64,000 nt of DNA from Bacteroidota bacterium (GTDB lineage Bacteria; Bacteroidota; Bacteroidia; Flavobacteriales; Flavobacteriaceae): the NCBI GenBank assembly GCA_003650305.1, contig QMOV01000003.1, positions 1 through 64,000 on the forward strand. Direction: 5' to 3'. Of the stretch, positions 1 through 10,399 are shown piece after piece (position 1 is the first letter of the stretch; the number at the start of each line of letters is the position of its first letter). A program made the position numbers and the translations under genes. Below the pieces are notes generated by a model that was given only the letters and a program-made list of their open reading frames with translations, had not been told where the DNA came from and searched no databases.

Positions 1-1283
1 CTAGCATCTGCCTCAATTTCTAAATCGTAAAACGCTTGACCTCTTGTAAAATCGGAATTAGGAATCCCCGTGTCAGCATCAGCAGGTTCTGTCATAATCT
101 GAGTAGGTGCAGTTGCAAAAGCATCCGTTGTCGTATAAATATCTGCTGGACCACCCGTATTAGTTAATACCCAGAGTGTGTTAGCACTAATATTAGAAGT
201 TTCTATTTCAGTTCTATCAGCTCCTGCAATTGTTGTCATTAATGTAAAGGATAATCCATCAGTAGATCGGTAAATCTTACCTCCAGCAAAACCCCAACTG
301 CTTCTAGTTGTTGTAAACCAAATATTATTGCTGATATCTAATTCTATATCATTGGGATTTGATGGACTACCACCAGACTCATTTATTGTAAATTTAGTCC
401 ATGTGGCACCATTATCTACAGACTTGTATAATCCTTGTTCGCTTAAACCATGAAAATTACTTGGCGAAGAAGAAAACCTAAAAAATGATCCAGCCACTGC
501 TGCATATAACTCTGTTGTACTCCCAACATCTCTGGCTACAATATCATTGATATAAAAAACACCATCGATTAATTGAGTCCCAGTAAATCCTGTATAACCT
601 CCAAATATATTTGACCATGTTACTCCTGCGTCTATCGATTTCCAAATACCTCTACCAACAGCTTGTCCACTAGTATAGGATTCACCTGACCCAATATAAA
701 ACGTGTTCGAATTATTTGGGTCTGAAATAATTACTGTTACAGCTATATTTGCGCCTATACCAGGAACTAAGGTCCATGAAGAGTTGGCATCTGTTATATC
801 ATTGTTTACCCACAAACCTCCAGAAACACCTCCAGCAAAAACTCTTGTATAATCATCTGCAGGATTTACATTTCCAGTATCATTAGGGTCGAACATAATG
901 CCTCTTGTTCTTCCGCCAATATTATTAGGTCCTCTATCTACCCAAGGATTAGAAGCATCACCTCCAACGCCTCTAGAATTTTGTCTTTCTATATTTAGTT
1001 CTTGCTGCAACTCAAATACACGTTCTGGCATTGGTCTCCCTGTATTTGGGTCTAAAGTTAGTTCCCAAACCTGTTCGTTATACCCATTTGGAGGTAATCC
1101 CATTGCTTTACGTTCTTTTTTAGAAAGGTTAACTGTTTCTTTAAAAGGACTGTTGTCTAAAAAACTTTGATGTTGCTCTTTTAATTTTTCAACACTCCTT
1201 TTGTTTTCAATATTTTGAAAAAAAAGAAAAGAAATAAAAGTTAAGAGGAAAAGTGAGAGGAAAAGTAAAGTTCTTTTTTTCAT
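1..1283 (-). CDS. Partial CDS (3' end outside window): secreted VPS10/sortilin- or BNR-repeat-like protein
   Basis: Reverse strand is open from ATG at 1283 to the window edge: MKKRTLLFLSLFLLTFISFLFFQNIENKRS... then repeated 'GIWKSIDAGVTWSNIFGG', 'GLYKSVDNGATWTKF', 'KIYRSTDGLSFT' BNR-type motifs. Absent from the ORF track because it runs off the edge. Confidence 0.85.
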   Translation of the reverse strand, partial: MKKRTLLFLSLFLLTFISFLFFQNIENKRSVEKLKEQHQSFLDNSPFKETVNLSKKERKAMGLPPNGYNEQVWELTLDPNTGRPMPERVFELQQELNIERQNSRGVGGDASNPWVDRGPNNIGGRTRGIMFDPNDTGNVNPADDYTRVFAGGVSGGLWVNNDITDANSSWTLVPGIGANIAVTVIISDPNNSNTFYIGSGESYTSGQAVGRGIWKSIDAGVTWSNIFGGYTGFTGTQLIDGVFYINDIVARDVGSTTELYAAVAGSFFRFSSSPSNFHGLSEQGLYKSVDNGATWTKFTINESGGSPSNPNDIELDISNNIWFTTTRSSWGFAGGKIYRSTDGLSFTLMTTIAGADRTEIETSNISANTLWVLTNTGGPADIYTTTDAFATAPTQIMTEPADADTGIPNSDFTRGQAFYDLEIEADA

Positions 1284-1354
1284 GATTTTTATATTTTAGT
1301 GTTTATAATAAAAAAAAAGATTCTATAAAAATAAGCTATATTTCTAGTATTTAA

Positions 1355-2701
1355 TTAATTAAACTGAAAACCTTTAAACTTTTTGTAAATTAAGACAGAA
1401 TTACTATCAGATAATAACGAAACATAATGACAAACACTTATAAGCCTCATATATATTTGAGGGTTATCAATTTTAATAGTTTCTGGTAATAGTTTTAGAA
1501 TAAGTTTATTGTAATTAGAAGCTTCTCCTTTAAAGGTATTGTTTACTGCTGTAATAAAAGTATCTAAAAGTTGAGTTATCACTTCATGTCCAGCAATTTC
1601 TTTATCAATAACCTCTTTGGATTGGTAAATATTCTCAACACTTAATTTAATGATGTCATTTATTTGAGCTTCATATTTACTTTTGGCTAATAATGCAGTA
1701 GAGAAACTGCCTTTTAAAATGTCTTCTTCGTTTATCATAAAGACTTCAACAGCTTCATTAATTAACGTATTGATAGCCAAAGCGCGAAGATAGCTAACCC
1801 TATCTTGAGTGTTGATTAATTGATTGTATTTTTTGGTGTTAATAGATTCTCTAACTAAATTTATAAGATATTCTAAAGCAAAGTCTTCTTGAATTAATCC
1901 TAAATTTATACCATCTTCAAAATCTACAATTGTGTAACAAATATCATCTGCTGCTTCCACAAGAAAAGCTAGTGGATGCCTTGCAAAACTAATATCATTA
2001 CCTCCTCTTGTTCGAATTAGTCCCAACTCGTTTGCAACATCTAAAAAAGTTTCTTTTTCAGATTGAAAAAAACCATATTTTTTATCTGAAATATGATTAG
2101 TTTCTTTTTTTGGAAGTGACTCTTTTGGGTATTTTGTAAAAGCGCCTAGAGTAGCATAACTTAAACGTAGTCCACCTTCTCTCCCTTTTCTACTTTGGGT
2201 TAATATTTTAAACCCATTAGCATTTCCTTCAAAATCGCATAAATCCTGATATTCTTTTTCGGATAATTGGTTTTTATACTGTTTGCCTTTTCCTGTTTTA
2301 AAAAATTCTCCTATAGCTTTTTCACCGCTATGTCCAAAAGGCGGATTTCCAATATCATGAGCTAATGCTGCTGTTGCAACAATAGCTCCAAAATCATTAG
2401 TTTGAAACCCTTGTACTTCTTTTAAATGAGGATACTTTTTCAGCAGTTTTAATCCAACCTGCCTTCCTAAAGATCTTCCTACAACACTCACTTCTAAACT
2501 GTGTGTTAATCTTGTGTGTATAAAATCGGTTTGCGATAAGGGAATAACCTGTGTTTTATCTTGAAGACTTCTAAACTCGGAAGAAAAAATAATGCGATCG
2601 TAATCGACTTCAAAGCCTAAGCGCGTTTCATCTTGTTCTTTTCGTAATCTTTTATTTGTATCACCAAAGCGTTTTAAAGAGAGTAGTTGTTCCCAGTTCA
2701 T
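1355..2701 (-). CDS. dgt: Deoxyguanosinetriphosphate triphosphohydrolase (dGTPase, HD domain)
   Basis: FRSLQDKTQVIPL, RLTHSLEVSVVGRSLG, ALAHDIGNPPFGHSGE motifs. Confidence 0.92.
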   Translation of the reverse strand: MNWEQLLSLKRFGDTNKRLRKEQDETRLGFEVDYDRIIFSSEFRSLQDKTQVIPLSQTDFIHTRLTHSLEVSVVGRSLGRQVGLKLLKKYPHLKEVQGFQTNDFGAIVATAALAHDIGNPPFGHSGEKAIGEFFKTGKGKQYKNQLSEKEYQDLCDFEGNANGFKILTQSRKGREGGLRLSYATLGAFTKYPKESLPKKETNHISDKKYGFFQSEKETFLDVANELGLIRTRGGNDISFARHPLAFLVEAADDICYTIVDFEDGINLGLIQEDFALEYLINLVRESINTKKYNQLINTQDRVSYLRALAINTLINEAVEVFMINEEDILKGSFSTALLAKSKYEAQINDIIKLSVENIYQSKEVIDKEIAGHEVITQLLDTFITAVNNTFKGEASNYNKLILKLLPETIKIDNPQIYMRLISVCHYVSLLSDSNSVLIYKKFKGFQFN

Positions 2702-2835
2702 AATTAAATTTGTGTTGGCAAGATACTTATTTTATGTAAGTATAAAAATGAACTTTTGATTTAATGGTAATCTTTTAGAAACATTAAGTTAACATTAGAA
2801 TTGGTTATTTGTAACAACAAAAACGAATACTATTT

Positions 2836-4026
2836 ATGACTCTTAAAGCGAGACTTACTACAATATTAATATTAACACTAGCTTTTATAAATGCTCAAGA
2901 AATTCAGTCTCCTAAATTTGGAAAAGGGCTTTTTAATCTGGTAGGACAAGATAGTTCTTGGACAATGAAGATTGGAGTTAGAATGCAGATTTTGGCAATT
3001 TCTAATTGGGAAGACGGAGAAAGTAATGAATCGAATTTTTTAATACGCAGATCTCGATTAAAATTTGATGGTTTTGCAATTAGCCCAAAACTTAAATACA
3101 AAATAGAATTAGGTCTCTCTAATAGAGATATTTCTGGTGCCTCTAAATTTACAAGTAATACGCCAAGATATATTTTGGACGCTGTTGTTAAATGGAATTT
3201 TTACAAAAATTTCGTATTATGGTTTGGACAAACCAAACTACCAGGAAATAGAGAACGTGTGATTTCTTCGGCAAATCTACAGCAAGTAGATCGTTCATTA
3301 CTAAATAGTAGATTTAATATTGATAGAGATTTAGGTGTTCAGTTAAGGCATCACTTTAATCTTTCTGATAATTTCATTATAAAAGAAATTTTTTCTATCT
3401 CTCAAGGAGAAGGTAGAAATATAACCACAGGAAACCTTGGAGGACATCAATTTACAAGTCGTATTGAGCTACTTCCTTTTGGAAACTTCTCAAGCAAAGG
3501 CGATTATAAAGGTAGTGATTTAAAACGTGAAGGAACTCCAAAGCTTGCTATTGGAGTCACTTACGATTTTAATAACAACGCAGTAAAAACCAGAAGTAAT
3601 ATGGGTTCTTATATGGAAACAGATGCTGGTTTTTACGAAACTAATATTTCTACAGTATTCATAGATGCTATGTTTAAATACAAAGGGTTCTCATTTATGG
3701 GAGAATATGCCAACCGAGATGCTAAAGATCCTTTTGCTAAAAACGCTGAAGGATCTTTAACAGGAGATATTGTACAGGTTGGTAACGGTTTAAACCTTCA
3801 AGCTGGTTACTTGCTCAAAAACGATTGGGAAGTTTCAGGACGTTATACAAGCATAAAATTAGACAAAAGTATTACAGAAAAAAATGCTGAACATCAATAT
3901 ACTTTAGGTGTTTCAAAATATATTGTAGGACACAGTCTAAAAGTACAAAGCGATATTAGTTATTTAGATATTAATAATAGCAATAGTCAATTAATGTATA
4001 GGTTGCAGTTTGATATTCATTTTTAA
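2836..4026 (+). CDS. Phosphate-selective porin O/P family outer membrane protein
   Basis: Signal peptide, RRSRLKFDGFAISPKLKYKIELGLSNRD, terminal aromatic beta-barrel end (FDIHF); immediately upstream of PiT. Confidence 0.8.
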   Translation: MTLKARLTTILILTLAFINAQEIQSPKFGKGLFNLVGQDSSWTMKIGVRMQILAISNWEDGESNESNFLIRRSRLKFDGFAISPKLKYKIELGLSNRDISGASKFTSNTPRYILDAVVKWNFYKNFVLWFGQTKLPGNRERVISSANLQQVDRSLLNSRFNIDRDLGVQLRHHFNLSDNFIIKEIFSISQGEGRNITTGNLGGHQFTSRIELLPFGNFSSKGDYKGSDLKREGTPKLAIGVTYDFNNNAVKTRSNMGSYMETDAGFYETNISTVFIDAMFKYKGFSFMGEYANRDAKDPFAKNAEGSLTGDIVQVGNGLNLQAGYLLKNDWEVSGRYTSIKLDKSITEKNAEHQYTLGVSKYIVGHSLKVQSDISYLDINNSNSQLMYRLQFDIHF

Positions 4027-4101
4027 ATATAAAACATAACATTTTGGTAACCTTTTACTCAAAAACACTATAGATATTTGCAAACTATTTCTAATTAAAT
4101 T

Positions 4102-6414
4102 ATGGAAAATATATACTTATTAATGATTGTTGCCCTTGTCATTTTAGCTGTTGCTGATTTGGTTGTAGGTGTAAGCAATGATGCAGTAAATTTTTTAAAT
4201 TCGGCCATAGGTTCTAAAGCGATTTCTTTTAGAACTATTATGATTGTAGCAAGTATAGGTATTGCTTGTGGTGCTATGTTTTCTAGTGGAATGATGGAAG
4301 TTGCACGTAAAGGTATTTTTAATCCAGGAGAGTTTATGTTCGATGAAATTATGTACATCTTCATGGCAGTTATGATTACAGATATTCTACTCCTAGATTT
4401 CTTTAATACACTTGGTATGCCAACTTCTACAACAGTTTCTATTGTTTTCGAACTACTTGGTGCTGCAGTTGCTATGGCATTAATAAAGATAGGAGCAGAT
4501 GGTGGCAGTTTTTCCGATTTAGTAATTTATATAAACACGTCTAAAGCTACTCAAATTATATTAGGAATACTGCTCTCGGTCATCATTGCATTTTCCGTTG
4601 GTGCTTTTGTACAATGGGTTTCTAGGTTGCTTTTATCTTACGATTTTGAAAAGAAAGCGAATTGGGTAGGTGCTTTTTTTGGAGGTATTGCATTAACTGC
4701 AATGGTTTATTTTATTTTAATTAAAGGGATTAAAGGCACTGATATTGCAAGCGAAAGTTTCAACATTATTGGAGGCTCAACAATTAAAGATTTTTTAGAA
4801 ACTAAAATTTTATCAATTATTGCTATTAGTTTTGTGTTATGGTCTTTATTGGCTTACGCTTTAATTACTTTTTTTAAAATTAATATTTATAAACTAATTA
4901 TATTAGTTGGAACCTTTGCATTGGCATTAGCATTTGCAGGAAATGATTTAGTAAACTTTATTGGTGTTCCAATTGCTGCTTGGCAATCGTACGAAGCTTG
5001 GGTTGGTTCAGGTGTACCTGCTCATGAGTTTAGTATGGAAGTATTAGAATCAAAAGTTCCTACACCAACACTACTTTTATTTCTAGCAGGAATGATTATG
5101 GTTGTCACACTATGGTTTTCTAGCAAAGCTAAAGCTGTTTTAAAAACCTCTATTGACTTGTCAACTCAAGGCGAAATTAAAGAACGTTTTCAGCCTAATT
5201 GGTTATCAAGAGGTTTTGTAAGGTTTGCTATGGGTTCATCTAAAATGATGTCTTATATTTTACCTGAATCATGGCAAATCAAAATTGAAAAACAATTTGA
5301 AAAGCCAGTTATTTCTTTAACAAAAGATAAAACACATGAGCTTCCTGCATTCGATTTAGTCAGAGCAGCTGTAAATTTAATGGTTGCTGGTGTTTTAATC
5401 TCTATAGCTACTTCATATAAATTACCTCTTTCTACAACGTACGTTACTTTTATGGTTGCAATGGGAACATCTTTAGCAGATCGTGCCTGGGGAAGCGAAA
5501 GTGCTGTGTATCGGGTTGCAGGTGTTTTAAATGTTATTGGAGGTTGGTTCTTTACAGCAATAAGTGCTTTTATTGCTGCTGCTACAATTGCGTATTTAAT
5601 TAATCTTGGTGGTCCAACTGCAATAGCTGTTTTATTATTTATTGCTGTTTTACTCTTAAGTAGAAATTACATATCTCACAAGAAAAAAACTAGAGAAACC
5701 AAAGCAGAAGACAGTTTAACAAAAGCTGAAAGTAGTTCTGTACAAGGCGTAATATATGAAAGCGCAACTAACATTGCTAATGTAGTAAAACGTGGTAATA
5801 GAATTTACACTAATGCTATTAAAGGTCTTGCGCTACAAGATTTGTCTTTACTTAAAAATAATAAAAAACAAATTGTTAAACTTTCAGCTGAAGTTGATGA
5901 TTTAAGAGATAACATTTTCTATTTCATTAAAAATTTAGACGAGTCTAGTATAGGTGCAAGTAATTTCTATATTCATATTTTAGGATATTTACAAGACATG
6001 GCTCAATCTTTAGAATATATTTCTAAAGTAAGTCATAAACATGTAAATAATAATCATAAAAAATTAAAATTCAACCAAATAAAAGAACTTAAACAAGTTG
6101 ATGACGCACTCGAGATATTATTTAATAATACTAAAAAAGCTTTCGATTCACGTTCATTCGAACAGATTGGCAGTCTCTTAAAAAACAAAAGAGTTGTGTA
6201 TGATTTAGTGAAGGAAAAAATTCATGCTCAAGTTACCAGAACTCGAACAGAAGGAGGAAGTCCTAAAAACACAGCACTATATTTTAGCTTATTGTTAGAA
6301 ACTAAAGATTTGCTTAATGCTACAATGAATTTGTTAGAAGAATATCATAACGCACACGATAGCTCTGTTGAGCCAGCGACTTTGCCACATAGTGTTGAAG
6401 ATACGGAAAGCTAA
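4102..6414 (+). CDS. PiT-family inorganic phosphate transporter with C-terminal PhoU/DUF47-like domain
   Basis: VGVSNDAVNFLNSAIGS and AGNDLVNFIGVPIAAWQS PiT signatures, multiple TMs; soluble helical C-terminal ~200 aa. Confidence 0.88.
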   Translation: MENIYLLMIVALVILAVADLVVGVSNDAVNFLNSAIGSKAISFRTIMIVASIGIACGAMFSSGMMEVARKGIFNPGEFMFDEIMYIFMAVMITDILLLDFFNTLGMPTSTTVSIVFELLGAAVAMALIKIGADGGSFSDLVIYINTSKATQIILGILLSVIIAFSVGAFVQWVSRLLLSYDFEKKANWVGAFFGGIALTAMVYFILIKGIKGTDIASESFNIIGGSTIKDFLETKILSIIAISFVLWSLLAYALITFFKINIYKLIILVGTFALALAFAGNDLVNFIGVPIAAWQSYEAWVGSGVPAHEFSMEVLESKVPTPTLLLFLAGMIMVVTLWFSSKAKAVLKTSIDLSTQGEIKERFQPNWLSRGFVRFAMGSSKMMSYILPESWQIKIEKQFEKPVISLTKDKTHELPAFDLVRAAVNLMVAGVLISIATSYKLPLSTTYVTFMVAMGTSLADRAWGSESAVYRVAGVLNVIGGWFFTAISAFIAAATIAYLINLGGPTAIAVLLFIAVLLLSRNYISHKKKTRETKAEDSLTKAESSSVQGVIYESATNIANVVKRGNRIYTNAIKGLALQDLSLLKNNKKQIVKLSAEVDDLRDNIFYFIKNLDESSIGASNFYIHILGYLQDMAQSLEYISKVSHKHVNNNHKKLKFNQIKELKQVDDALEILFNNTKKAFDSRSFEQIGSLLKNKRVVYDLVKEKIHAQVTRTRTEGGSPKNTALYFSLLLETKDLLNATMNLLEEYHNAHDSSVEPATLPHSVEDTES

Positions 6415-6438
6415 AATAATTGCAAATCTGAATATAAG

Positions 6439-6466
6439 AACCATCTCCATCGAGGTGGTTTTTTGT
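6439..6466 (+). terminator. Rho-independent terminator after PiT gene
   Basis: aaccatctc-catc-gaggtggtt followed by T-run. Confidence 0.75.
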
Positions 6467-6499
6467 TTTGTATATTTGATATAACATAAAACAAGATGA

Positions 6500-7225
6500 A
6501 TGAAAGCACACATACTTTTTTTAACTTTTCTATTATTATATAATACCTCTTTTAGCCAAAATTTATCAGGACTCCAACTATTAGATAAAGCTATAGAATA
6601 TCATGACCCAAATGGTAATTGGGACTCCTTTAATGGTGAATTATTTGTTGCTATGGAAACACCTAACAATCCAAATCGTGATAGTAAAATTATTATAAAT
6701 CTTCCTGAACAATATTTTTATGTAAAGTCAAATCGTGATTCTATAACTATAGAATATGAACTTATTAAAAATGAATGTTTTATTAAATTTAATGACAGAA
6801 TAGATGTTACAGATGAAGAAATAAAAACCCATAGGCTCACTTGCGAACGTGCAACTATGTATAAAAATTATTACACGTATTTATATGGTTTACCAATGAA
6901 ACTAAAAGACAATGGTACAATAATTCATGATAAAGTTGAACGTAGAACATTTAAAGGAAAAGAATATCTTATACTAAAAGTTACTTATGATAAAGCTGTT
7001 GGAAGTGACATTTGGTATTTTTATTTTAATCCTAAAACATATGCTATGGAAGTCTATCAATTTTATAGGATGGATGAAAACGGAAATCAAAAAGAGGATA
7101 CTGGCGAATATATTTTACTTTCTGAAGAAAAAACTATCAATAATATAATAATGCCTAAAAAAAGAGCTTGGTATTATAATAAGGATGATAAATATTTAGG
7201 AACTGATATTTTAAAGAAAGAATAG
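6500..7225 (+). CDS. Secreted protein, DUF6503-like
   Basis: Signal peptide; GLQLLDKAIEYHDPNGNWDSFNGEL; LolA-like fold expected. Confidence 0.6.
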   Translation: MKAHILFLTFLLLYNTSFSQNLSGLQLLDKAIEYHDPNGNWDSFNGELFVAMETPNNPNRDSKIIINLPEQYFYVKSNRDSITIEYELIKNECFIKFNDRIDVTDEEIKTHRLTCERATMYKNYYTYLYGLPMKLKDNGTIIHDKVERRTFKGKEYLILKVTYDKAVGSDIWYFYFNPKTYAMEVYQFYRMDENGNQKEDTGEYILLSEEKTINNIIMPKKRAWYYNKDDKYLGTDILKKE

Positions 7226-7232
7226 TTTAAAC

Positions 7233-7670
7233 TTAAACGCCAATATCTTCATTCCATAATTCTGGATTGTTGGTAATGAAAGTTGCCATAAGATCTTTAC
7301 ATTCTTGGTTATCTTCAACCCTAACTGCAACACCTCGAGATTTTAAAAGCGTTTCTTCTCCTAAAAAGCTTTTGTTTTCTCCAATAACTACTTTTGGGAT
7401 TCCGTACAACAAAATCGCTCCTGCACACATCGCGCAAGGCGACAATGTAGTATATAATGTGCAGTTTTTATAAACCTTTGCAGGTTGTCGCCCAGTATTC
7501 TCAAAAGCATCAATTTCGCCATGCAATACAACACTTCCTTTTTGAATGCGCCGATTATGACCTCTACCAATAATTTTATTATTATGCACTATTACAGAGC
7601 CAATGGGAATGCCTCCTTCTTTTAATCCTTTTTTAGCTTCTTCTATTGCTGCGTTTAGGAATTTATCCAT
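7233..7670 (-). CDS. Cytosine deaminase, yeast Fcy1-like nucleoside/cytosine deaminase family
   Basis: GGIPIGSVIVHNNKIIGRGHNRRIQKGSVVLHGEIDAFEN...TTLSPCAMCAGAILLYGIPKVVIGEN...NEDIGV; probable start MDKF at 7670 rather than 7706. Confidence 0.82.
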   Translation of the reverse strand: MDKFLNAAIEEAKKGLKEGGIPIGSVIVHNNKIIGRGHNRRIQKGSVVLHGEIDAFENTGRQPAKVYKNCTLYTTLSPCAMCAGAILLYGIPKVVIGENKSFLGEETLLKSRGVAVRVEDNQECKDLMATFITNNPELWNEDIGV

Positions 7671-7735
7671 ATATTTTTTAGAAAGTAAAAACCGTAGTGA
7701 AAGCACTATTTTTTATAAAATTACTATTTTAAAAA

Positions 7736-10207
7736 TTAAGAGCCACACATTAAGCAATCGTCTCCTTCTGCAGCTTTAGCTTGTGCAATTAACGATTTCA
7801 TTTCTTCGGCAGACATTGGTTCTACTTCTGTAGTGATTTGTTGTGCAAATTTTTCTGCTGTTTTTATAGCATGTTGTTTTTGTTTTTCAACTAGTGTTTT
7901 ATCTGTCTCCAAAGGTTCTGCTGTTGATTCTTCTTTCTTTTTTATGTCTAAAGTGAATTTAATAGCATCAACCGCACTCTTTGTTCGCAAGTAATACATT
8001 CCTGTTTTTAAGCCGCTCTTCCATGCGTAAAAATGCATCGATGTTAGTTTAGCCATCGTAGCACCTTCTAAAAATAAATTAAGCGATTGTGACTGGTCAA
8101 TAAAGTACCCTCTTTGGCGTGACATATCTATAATATCTTTCATACTTAATTCCCAAACAGTTTTGTACAGTTCTTTAATGTCTTCTGGAATAATATCAAT
8201 ACTTTGAATAGAACCATTTGCTCTCATAATATCTTGTTTTAAGCTATCATTCCAAAGTCCTAATTCTACTAAATCTTCTAACAAGTGTTTGTTTACAACA
8301 ATAAATTCTCCAGATAATACACGTCGTGTATAAATGTTTGATGTATATGGCTCAAAACATTCATTGTTGCCTAAAATTTGAGATGTGCTTGCTGTTGGCA
8401 TTGGTGCAACTAATAACGAATTGCGTACACCAAACTTTAATACTTTTTTTCGTAGTTTATCCCAATCCCAAAGACCACTTAATTCTTCATCTTTAATTTC
8501 CCAAAGGTTATATTGAAACTCTCCATTACTTATAGGTGAGCCTTTATATGTTTGGTAAGGACCATCTTCTTTTGCCTCCTCCATTGATGCTGTTACAGCA
8601 GCAAAATAAAGGGTTTCAAAAATATCTTTATTTAATTGTTTTGCTTCATCACTTGTAAAAGGCAATCGTAATTTTATAAACGTATCTGCTAGTCCTTGAA
8701 CTCCTAAACCTATTGGACGATGACGAAAATTTGAGTTCTCTGCTTCTATTACTGGATAATAATTTCTATCGATTACTTTATTTAAATTTTTAGTGACGTG
8801 TTTGGTAATACGGAACAATTCTTTATGGTCAAACTCTCTATTTTTTACAAACATTGGCAATGCTATTGATGCTAAATTACATACAGCTATTTCATCGGGA
8901 GAGGTGTACTCCATAATTTCTGTGCATAAATTTGAAGAACGAATAGTTCCTAAATTCTTCTGATTAGATTTACGGTTTGCAGCATCTTTATATAGCATGT
9001 ACGGCGTTCCTGTTTCAATTTGAGATTCTAAAATTTTCTCCCAAAGTTCTCTTGCTTTTACAGACTTACGCCCTTTATTTTCAGTTTCATATTTTGTGTA
9101 TAAAGTTTCAAATTCTTCGCCATAAACGTCACATAATCCTGAACATTCGTTAGGGCACATTAATGTCCATTGTCCATCTTCTTGCACGCGTTTCATAAAT
9201 AAATCTGAAATCCACATCGCATAAAACAAATCTCGTGCACGCATTTCTTCTTTTCCGTGATTTTTCTTTAACTCTAAAAAATCAAAAATATCGGCATGCC
9301 AAGTCTCTAAATAAATAGCAAAACTCCCTTTACGTTTTCCGCCTCCTTGATCTACGTAACGTGCAGTATCGTTAAACACTTGCAGCATTGGCACAATACC
9401 ATTACTTGTACCATTTGTTCCTGCTATGTAGCTACCTGTTGCACGAATCTTATGAATAGCTAAACCAATTCCTCCAGCCGATTGCGAAATTTTTGCGGTT
9501 TGTTTTAATGTATCATAAATACCTTCAATACTGTCATCTTTAATTGTCAATATAAAGCACGATGACATTTGTGGTTTTGGAGTCCCAGAATTAAACAATG
9601 TTGGTGTAGCGTGTGTGAAATATTTTTTAGACATGAGCTCGTATGTCTCTATTGCAGATTCTAAATCGTTTAAATGAATTCCTATAGAAACTCTCATGAG
9701 CATGTGCTGTGGACGCTCGGCTATTTTACCATTTAATTTTAAAAGGTAAGAACGTTCTAGCGTTTTAAAACCAAAATAATCGTAGCCAAAATCACGATTG
9801 TAAATAATTGTAGAATCTAATTTTTCTTTATTATCCATAATGACTTGATGCACTTCATCCGACAAAAGCGGTGCTTTTTTTCCATTTCTAGGATTGATAT
9901 AAGTGTATAAATCTTCCATCGTTTCAGAAAACGACTTTTTAGTACTCTTATGTAAATTAGAAACAGAGATTCGCGCTGCAAGCTTTGCATAATCAGGATG
10001 TGCTGTTGTCATCGTTGCAGCTACTTCTGCAGCAAGATTATCAAGTTCGCTTGTAGTAACGCCATCGTACAATCCTTCTATAACTCGCATTGAAATTTTT
10101 ACAGGATCTACTAAATTATTTAAACCATAACACATTTTTCTCACTCTAGAAGTGATTTTATCGAACATCATTGGTTCTTTTTTTCCGTTTCTTTTTACTA
10201 CATACAT
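7736..10207 (-). CDS. nrdA: Ribonucleoside-diphosphate reductase, alpha subunit (class Ia)
   Basis: [33 protein letters not shown]-cone start; [26 protein letters not shown]-terminal CLMCGS. Confidence 0.96.
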   Translation of the reverse strand: MYVVKRNGKKEPMMFDKITSRVRKMCYGLNNLVDPVKISMRVIEGLYDGVTTSELDNLAAEVAATMTTAHPDYAKLAARISVSNLHKSTKKSFSETMEDLYTYINPRNGKKAPLLSDEVHQVIMDNKEKLDSTIIYNRDFGYDYFGFKTLERSYLLKLNGKIAERPQHMLMRVSIGIHLNDLESAIETYELMSKKYFTHATPTLFNSGTPKPQMSSCFILTIKDDSIEGIYDTLKQTAKISQSAGGIGLAIHKIRATGSYIAGTNGTSNGIVPMLQVFNDTARYVDQGGGKRKGSFAIYLETWHADIFDFLELKKNHGKEEMRARDLFYAMWISDLFMKRVQEDGQWTLMCPNECSGLCDVYGEEFETLYTKYETENKGRKSVKARELWEKILESQIETGTPYMLYKDAANRKSNQKNLGTIRSSNLCTEIMEYTSPDEIAVCNLASIALPMFVKNREFDHKELFRITKHVTKNLNKVIDRNYYPVIEAENSNFRHRPIGLGVQGLADTFIKLRLPFTSDEAKQLNKDIFETLYFAAVTASMEEAKEDGPYQTYKGSPISNGEFQYNLWEIKDEELSGLWDWDKLRKKVLKFGVRNSLLVAPMPTASTSQILGNNECFEPYTSNIYTRRVLSGEFIVVNKHLLEDLVELGLWNDSLKQDIMRANGSIQSIDIIPEDIKELYKTVWELSMKDIIDMSRQRGYFIDQSQSLNLFLEGATMAKLTSMHFYAWKSGLKTGMYYLRTKSAVDAIKFTLDIKKKEESTAEPLETDKTLVEKQKQHAIKTAEKFAQQITTEVEPMSAEEMKSLIAQAKAAEGDDCLMCGS

Positions 10208-10399
10208 ATTGTGTTACAAGTTTAATTTTTCTAAAGTTATTTTCAGAAAAAGGGTTAGTTAGTCTAAAATTTATAGCTGAAACAAATCAGAATAAAGGTT
10301 AGTGGTTTCAGTTTGGTTAAAAACTAAAGTTGTTTTTACTGAAGCTTCCAAACAAAGAAGACTTCTGGTTAATTATCAATAAGGTTTGTTTATTCAAGA

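Noticed and set aside
898-1170. 90-aa plus-strand ORF
   Set aside because: Antisense to the clear minus-strand BNR-repeat CDS; no family features.
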